A DNA stretch of 9,547 nt, taken from contig CAJXLZ010000024.1 in the NCBI GenBank assembly GCA_913056505.1, forward strand, positions 1 through 9,547, read 5' to 3'. Of the stretch, positions 6,386 to 9,547 are shown piece after piece. Numbering within the stretch: the stretch's first letter is position 1; every line of letters begins with the position of its first letter. The notes below the pieces were generated by a model. The model had not been told where the DNA came from. It made no database searches and was given only the letters and a program-made list of their open reading frames with translations. The position numbers were made by a program, and so were the translations under genes. This DNA is from an uncultured Desulfurellaceae bacterium. Its GTDB lineage: Bacteria > Campylobacterota_A > Desulfurellia > Desulfurellales > Hippeaceae.

Positions 6386-8030
6386 ACCACTATTAAAACT
6401 ATATTCTGCAAAAAAAGAGGGCAGGTTTTATAAAAGCGGTAATATACTATTTACTATAGGTTCAAATAACGGACTCTCACTTGCGGCAAACATTGCATAC
6501 ACCATAGGCAGAAATGCAAACATTAAAATAGCACTACTGTTTGGTTTGGCGGGTAGCGTTTCCAATTTCAAAATCGGAGATCTTGTCGCTGTTAACAAGG
6601 TGTCTTTGATTGATAAATACTCAAAACTGATATTTAACCCTATCAATATGAAGAACATTGCATTTTTTAAGACGGCAAAATTGGTAAGTGTGTTAGAAGG
6701 AATAAATTTGGACGGTGGTTTTGTGAGCCATTTTGGCGATATCGTAGATAATGAGGGTTATTTTTTTGCCAGGGCTGTAAAGGAAACGGATGCACTTGGC
6801 ATTATTATAAAGCTCATAAGTGACAATAATCAGAAGTCGCAGATTGAAAAGATAAAAAAGAGTAGTCTTAATTTTGATTCGAGTCGTATAAAACAGTTTA
6901 TAGATAGCCTAATAAAAATAGATAGCGACGAACTTAAATTTGAAATATTCAAATATACTGGCATCTGGGCAGTTAATACGCTTAAAGGTGTTAAGAAGTT
7001 ATTTATAAAAAAACGACTAAGCTTTTCAAATAGACAGAAAATTTACAGAAAGATAAAGATTAACAACTCAAAGCCGCATATCAATAAATTTTTATCACCA
7101 GTAATAATTATAGAAAAGAGTGTTGACAAAAGCAGGATAAGAATACCGCTTGATGGATTGCAAACGTTTAAGGTCGATGATTATGTTTCCTACTTTCACA
7201 ATTTAAAAGATAAAAACGCCATTATTTTCGCAAACAAAAAGGGTGAATTTTTAAGGAAAACGCCCGATGATTACACGCCGGACGGTAAAGGAGGATATTC
7301 TATACTCAATGCATATAATTGCATTTATGACTGTAGCTACTGTTTTTTGAAGGGCTATTTTAAGAGTTTTAATCCTGTTATTTTTTTAAATTATGAGGAC
7401 TATCTCAATGAAATAGCTAAAGTAATAGAAACAGATAAAAGAAGGCCACTCTATTTTTTTGCAGGAACATTTTCGGATTCGCTTGCATTAATGCCATACT
7501 CAAATTTTAATATAGAATTGATAAAGTTTTTTCAAAATTTAAATGATGATGTTTATCTTGAATTCAGAACAAAATCAAACCACATAAAGGATTTTTTGAA
7601 TATAAAACCCTCAAATAATATTATATTAGCATTTTCTCTCTCCCCAAATAGCGTTATTAAAAAATTTGAATTTATGACGCCTGCGTATGAAAAACGCTCA
7701 AGCGCCATAGAATTGCTGGATAAAAAAGGATTTAAAATAGGTATAAGGATCGATCCTGTTATCATCGATTATTTAGACGATTATAATGAGATTATAAACA
7801 GCATAAAACAGATTAAAAATATACATTCTATTGAGATTGGATTTTTACGTTTTGATAAGAATGGCTATAAAAATATGCTTAGTTCTAAAAATGCATATAT
7901 CTTGAAACCGTTGGAATATAATAACAGAATGTATAGATATGGCAAACAAGAAGTACTAAAGGCTAAAAAATTTTTTCAAGAAAAACTCAAAGGTCTTAAT
8001 TTTTACAAAAGTATGGAATTTGAAAGCTAA
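6348..8030 (+). CDS. Fusion: nucleosidase-like domain + spore photoproduct lyase-like radical SAM domain
   Basis: This is one continuous frame of 560 residues. Residues 1 to ~195 resemble MTA/SAH nucleosidase or futalosine hydrolase: MILIAARHKKEIEPLL at the start, FGLAGS (65-70), KIGDLVAV (75-82), E136 in DNEGY and D159 in LISD. E136 and D159 are 23 apart, as are E174 and D197 of E. coli MTAN. The usual Met before the Glu is Asn here. A basic linker and SPL N-terminal region follow. The radical SAM cluster motif is C325, C329, C332 (CIYDCSYC), then AGTFSDSLAL (372-381), FRTKSN (406-411), FSLSPNSV (429-436), FEFMTPAYEKR (440-450) and GFKIGIRIDPVI (461-472), all SPL-family blocks. The position of the SPL H-donor Cys is Thr374. 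There are no other cysteines. A TTG at 6309 would add 13 residues, but ATG 6348 fits the family start. No Shine-Dalgarno site is seen, so translation probably depends on the overlapping gene. The substrate is unknown. Confidence 0.85.
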   Translation: MILIAARHKKEIEPLLKLYSAKKEGRFYKSGNILFTIGSNNGLSLAANIAYTIGRNANIKIALLFGLAGSVSNFKIGDLVAVNKVSLIDKYSKLIFNPINMKNIAFFKTAKLVSVLEGINLDGGFVSHFGDIVDNEGYFFARAVKETDALGIIIKLISDNNQKSQIEKIKKSSLNFDSSRIKQFIDSLIKIDSDELKFEIFKYTGIWAVNTLKGVKKLFIKKRLSFSNRQKIYRKIKINNSKPHINKFLSPVIIIEKSVDKSRIRIPLDGLQTFKVDDYVSYFHNLKDKNAIIFANKKGEFLRKTPDDYTPDGKGGYSILNAYNCIYDCSYCFLKGYFKSFNPVIFLNYEDYLNEIAKVIETDKRRPLYFFAGTFSDSLALMPYSNFNIELIKFFQNLNDDVYLEFRTKSNHIKDFLNIKPSNNIILAFSLSPNSVIKKFEFMTPAYEKRSSAIELLDKKGFKIGIRIDPVIIDYLDDYNEIINSIKQIKNIHSIEIGFLRFDKNGYKNMLSSKNAYILKPLEYNNRMYRYGKQEVLKAKKFFQEKLKGLNFYKSMEFES

Positions 8031-8971
8031 TCTAAGTTGAATAATTTAGCTAAAAACAGTAGATAAAATACTATAAACATCCAGCCCTCCCATCTTGTGA
8101 TGGTTTTCTTTTGTATTGAAAATATGAACATAAGCGTGGCGAATATCATAACAGGTATGCCCATATACAGCATATCTTTTGTTATGGTTAGAGTGCCGAA
8201 TAGAGATGCGATTCCCATAACGCCGAAGGTGTTGAATATGTTCGAGCCTACAATGTTACCTACAGATATCTCTATATTACCCTTTCTTGCAGCAGATATA
8301 CTGACGCTTAATTCAGGCAGGCTTGTTCCTATCGCTACTACACTCGCTGCTATAATTTCTGTGCCTATATTAAGCAGTTTAGATATGTTTATTATACTTA
8401 ATACGGCATATTTTGAGCTAAAATCTATTGCAACAGCGCTGATTATTAGCATCAAAGGTACCTTAATACTAATTTTTGTGTATGTTTTTTTGTCCTTAAG
8501 TTTAATAAATTCATTTTTGTCGGATGATAGCGCATAAAGGATATATATAAATAGCGCTAATATAGATAGAATACCGTCCAGAAAGGTAAACTGCATATTT
8601 ATAGAGCAGATAAACAGAAAAAAAGCGCTTGCGGCAAGCATAGGAATATCAACCTTCGTTATATCGTATGTCAACTGGAGATTTTTCGATATAACAAACG
8701 ATAATCCCAATACTAATAAAATATTCGCTATATTTGATCCTACAACATCGCCTATAACTATTTGAGAGTTATTGTTCATCACTGCTTCAATACTTGTAAA
8801 CAGCTCTGGTAAGCTCGTTCCAACAGAAACGATTGTAATACCTATAATAAAAGAAGGAACACCAAGATATAGTCCTATTTTTTCAGCAGAGTCTGTAAAA
8901 TAATCGGCAGATTTAACCAAAACTGCTATACTTATTAGTAAAATTGCAAATTGAACAAACAGCGGTAACAT
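8027..8971 (-). CDS. CaCA-family cation/Ca2+ exchanger (YrbG-like)
   Basis: This inner-membrane antiporter probably exchanges Na+ (or K+/H+) for Ca2+. The 314 residues are almost wholly hydrophobic, consistent with about ten helices in two inverted halves. Both alpha repeats are plain: VSVGTSLPELFTSIEA (49-64) with GDVVGSNIANILLVLG (74-89), and VAIGTSLPELSVSISA (212-227) with GNIVGSNIFNTFGVMG (238-253). The acidic residues E56 and E220 of the GTSLPE motifs are the expected ion ligands. A short charged loop (about 150-168) separates the halves. The length fits bacterial YrbG-type exchangers. The gene is convergent with the operon, and its TAG overlaps the preceding gene's stop by 4 nt. No good Shine-Dalgarno site precedes its ATG. 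The ion selectivity cannot be read from the sequence. Confidence 0.94.
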   Translation of the reverse strand: MLPLFVQFAILLISIAVLVKSADYFTDSAEKIGLYLGVPSFIIGITIVSVGTSLPELFTSIEAVMNNNSQIVIGDVVGSNIANILLVLGLSFVISKNLQLTYDITKVDIPMLAASAFFLFICSINMQFTFLDGILSILALFIYILYALSSDKNEFIKLKDKKTYTKISIKVPLMLIISAVAIDFSSKYAVLSIINISKLLNIGTEIIAASVVAIGTSLPELSVSISAARKGNIEISVGNIVGSNIFNTFGVMGIASLFGTLTITKDMLYMGIPVMIFATLMFIFSIQKKTITRWEGWMFIVFYLLFLAKLFNLD

Positions 8972-8994
8972 TTGGAAAATTCTAACATTTTTTT

Positions 8995-9022
8995 ATTATA
9001 AGGCAAGTAATTAATAAGTTTA
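8995..9022 (-). promoter_or_regulatory. Possible promoter of the exchanger gene
   Basis: On the minus strand a perfect TATAAT (9000-8995) lies 23 nt upstream of the exchanger ATG. The -35 region is weak: TAAACT at 9022-9017 matches 3/6 with a 16-bp spacer. The leader would be short, under 25 nt. This fits with the lack of a clear ribosome site, but remains a consensus guess. Confidence 0.4.
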
Positions 9023-9081
9023 TTTTCATTGGATAAAAAGCTAAAAGTATGAGTCTATCTAATAGACAAGTTATATTAATC

Positions 9082-9110
9082 TTGACATCGCCCGTAATTA
9101 TTATTATCTT
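9082..9110 (+). promoter_or_regulatory. Promoter of the tRNA-Pro gene
   Basis: A perfect -35 TTGACA lies at 9082-9087. With a 17-bp spacer the -10 is TATCTT (9105-9110), a 4/6 match. A better hexamer, TATTAT, at 9102-9107 would need a 14-bp spacer. Transcription would start about 7 nt before the tRNA, as is common for stable RNA genes. Confidence 0.6.
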
Positions 9111-9123
9111 CTTGTTTGTCAAT

Positions 9124-9201
<78 letters not shown>

Positions 9202-9547
9202 TACAGTATTTCAAAGTCAACGATATTATTTATATGCTTCAATTAGAATTGAGGAGAGAATATTTATAGGTCAGCATTTTCTATTTGCTAATATCAAATA
9301 TTTAATTTGCCGCGCTTGCGATGATAATGAAGCACAGCCATTTTAAACAAACCAATTCTAACCGGATAAAATTTATATTTTCAATAATTCACTTTATTAG
9401 TTTAGGCTTTCCTGCTCATTTGCCAATGTAGTAAAATTTAACTAACACTCAAACTGCTAATATGCATATTTAGCTTGACTTATTCATTTTATTATAATAT
9501 TCTTTTTAAAAGCCTTGTAAACATATAGCAAATATTGTCTTCAAGGA
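9202..9547. other. AT-rich intergenic stretch without a recognised gene
   Basis: No open frame here has protein-like content or a credible start, and I see no RNA gene and no repeat of the tRNA 3' end that would mark an integrated element. A small 6-bp inverted repeat, TCAATT/AATTGA (9239-9252), has only a 2-nt loop. The only structured signal is at the far right end. Confidence 0.6.
9470..9498 (+). promoter_or_regulatory. Possible promoter for a gene beyond the right edge
   Basis: A perfect TATAAT lies at 9493-9498. The best-spaced -35 is TTAGCT (9470-9475, 3/6, 17-bp spacer). A better hexamer, TTGACT (9475-9480), is only 12 bp away. The window ends in AAGGA (9543-9547), which looks like a ribosome site, so a + strand gene may begin a few bases outside. 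Confidence 0.4.

Noticed and set aside
8097..8537. 146-codon + strand frame opposite the exchanger gene
   Set aside because: It is the antisense shadow of a well-supported membrane protein gene, and it has no ribosome site or recognisable domain.
9202..9547. Integrated element using the tRNA-Pro 3' end as attachment site
   Set aside because: No direct repeat of the tRNA 3' end and no integrase are visible in the remaining ~345 bases. The window is too short to exclude it further out.

Overview
The window comes from a low-GC bacterial chromosome, very probably a Gram-negative anaerobe. The codon use is AT-rich with many ATA and AAA codons. The dihydroorotate dehydrogenase is the NAD-linked class 1B type (PyrD + PyrK), a radical-SAM enzyme is present, and an exported LolA-like protein implies an outer membrane. 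The overall look would suit Desulfurella/Hippea-like or Deferribacter-like bacteria, but this is a guess from style and I cannot name the species.

Layout. Positions 1-500 hold no complete gene, only the possible last codons of an upstream gene (2-49). The rest of this stretch is a cluster of small palindromic repeats sharing the ends GTCATTCC/GGAATGAC, with a recurring ACAAGAAAA flank. A promoter at about 502-530 precedes six tightly packed + strand genes (598-8030): carB, greA, pyrK, pyrD, a LolA-like exported protein, and a two-domain protein joining a nucleosidase-like domain to a spore-photoproduct-lyase-like radical SAM domain. Every junction either overlaps (8, 16, 59 and 38 nt) or is separated by 3 nt, so this reads as one operon. 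A CaCA-family cation/Ca2+ exchanger lies convergently on the minus strand (8027-8971) and overlaps the end of the operon by 4 nt. A tRNA-Pro(CGG) gene with its own promoter follows at 9124-9201. The last ~345 bases have no recognisable gene, but end with a promoter-like and Shine-Dalgarno-like signal that suggests a gene starts just beyond the edge.

How the genes fit together. CarB makes carbamoyl phosphate, and PyrD/PyrK oxidise dihydroorotate to orotate with transfer of electrons to NAD+, so the core of the operon is de novo pyrimidine synthesis. GreA (transcript-cleavage factor) and the LolA-like protein (envelope lipoprotein trafficking) are passengers with no obvious pathway link.

The most unusual gene is the last one, 6348-8030. 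Its N-terminal part keeps the two catalytic acids of MTA/SAH nucleosidase-type enzymes at the exact family spacing. Its C-terminal part keeps the CX3CX2C cluster and the SPL-family blocks, but has Thr where true spore photoproduct lyase has its H-donor cysteine. It has only three cysteines in total, all in the cluster motif. One attractive hypothesis is a radical SAM enzyme carrying its own enzyme for removing 5'-deoxyadenosine.
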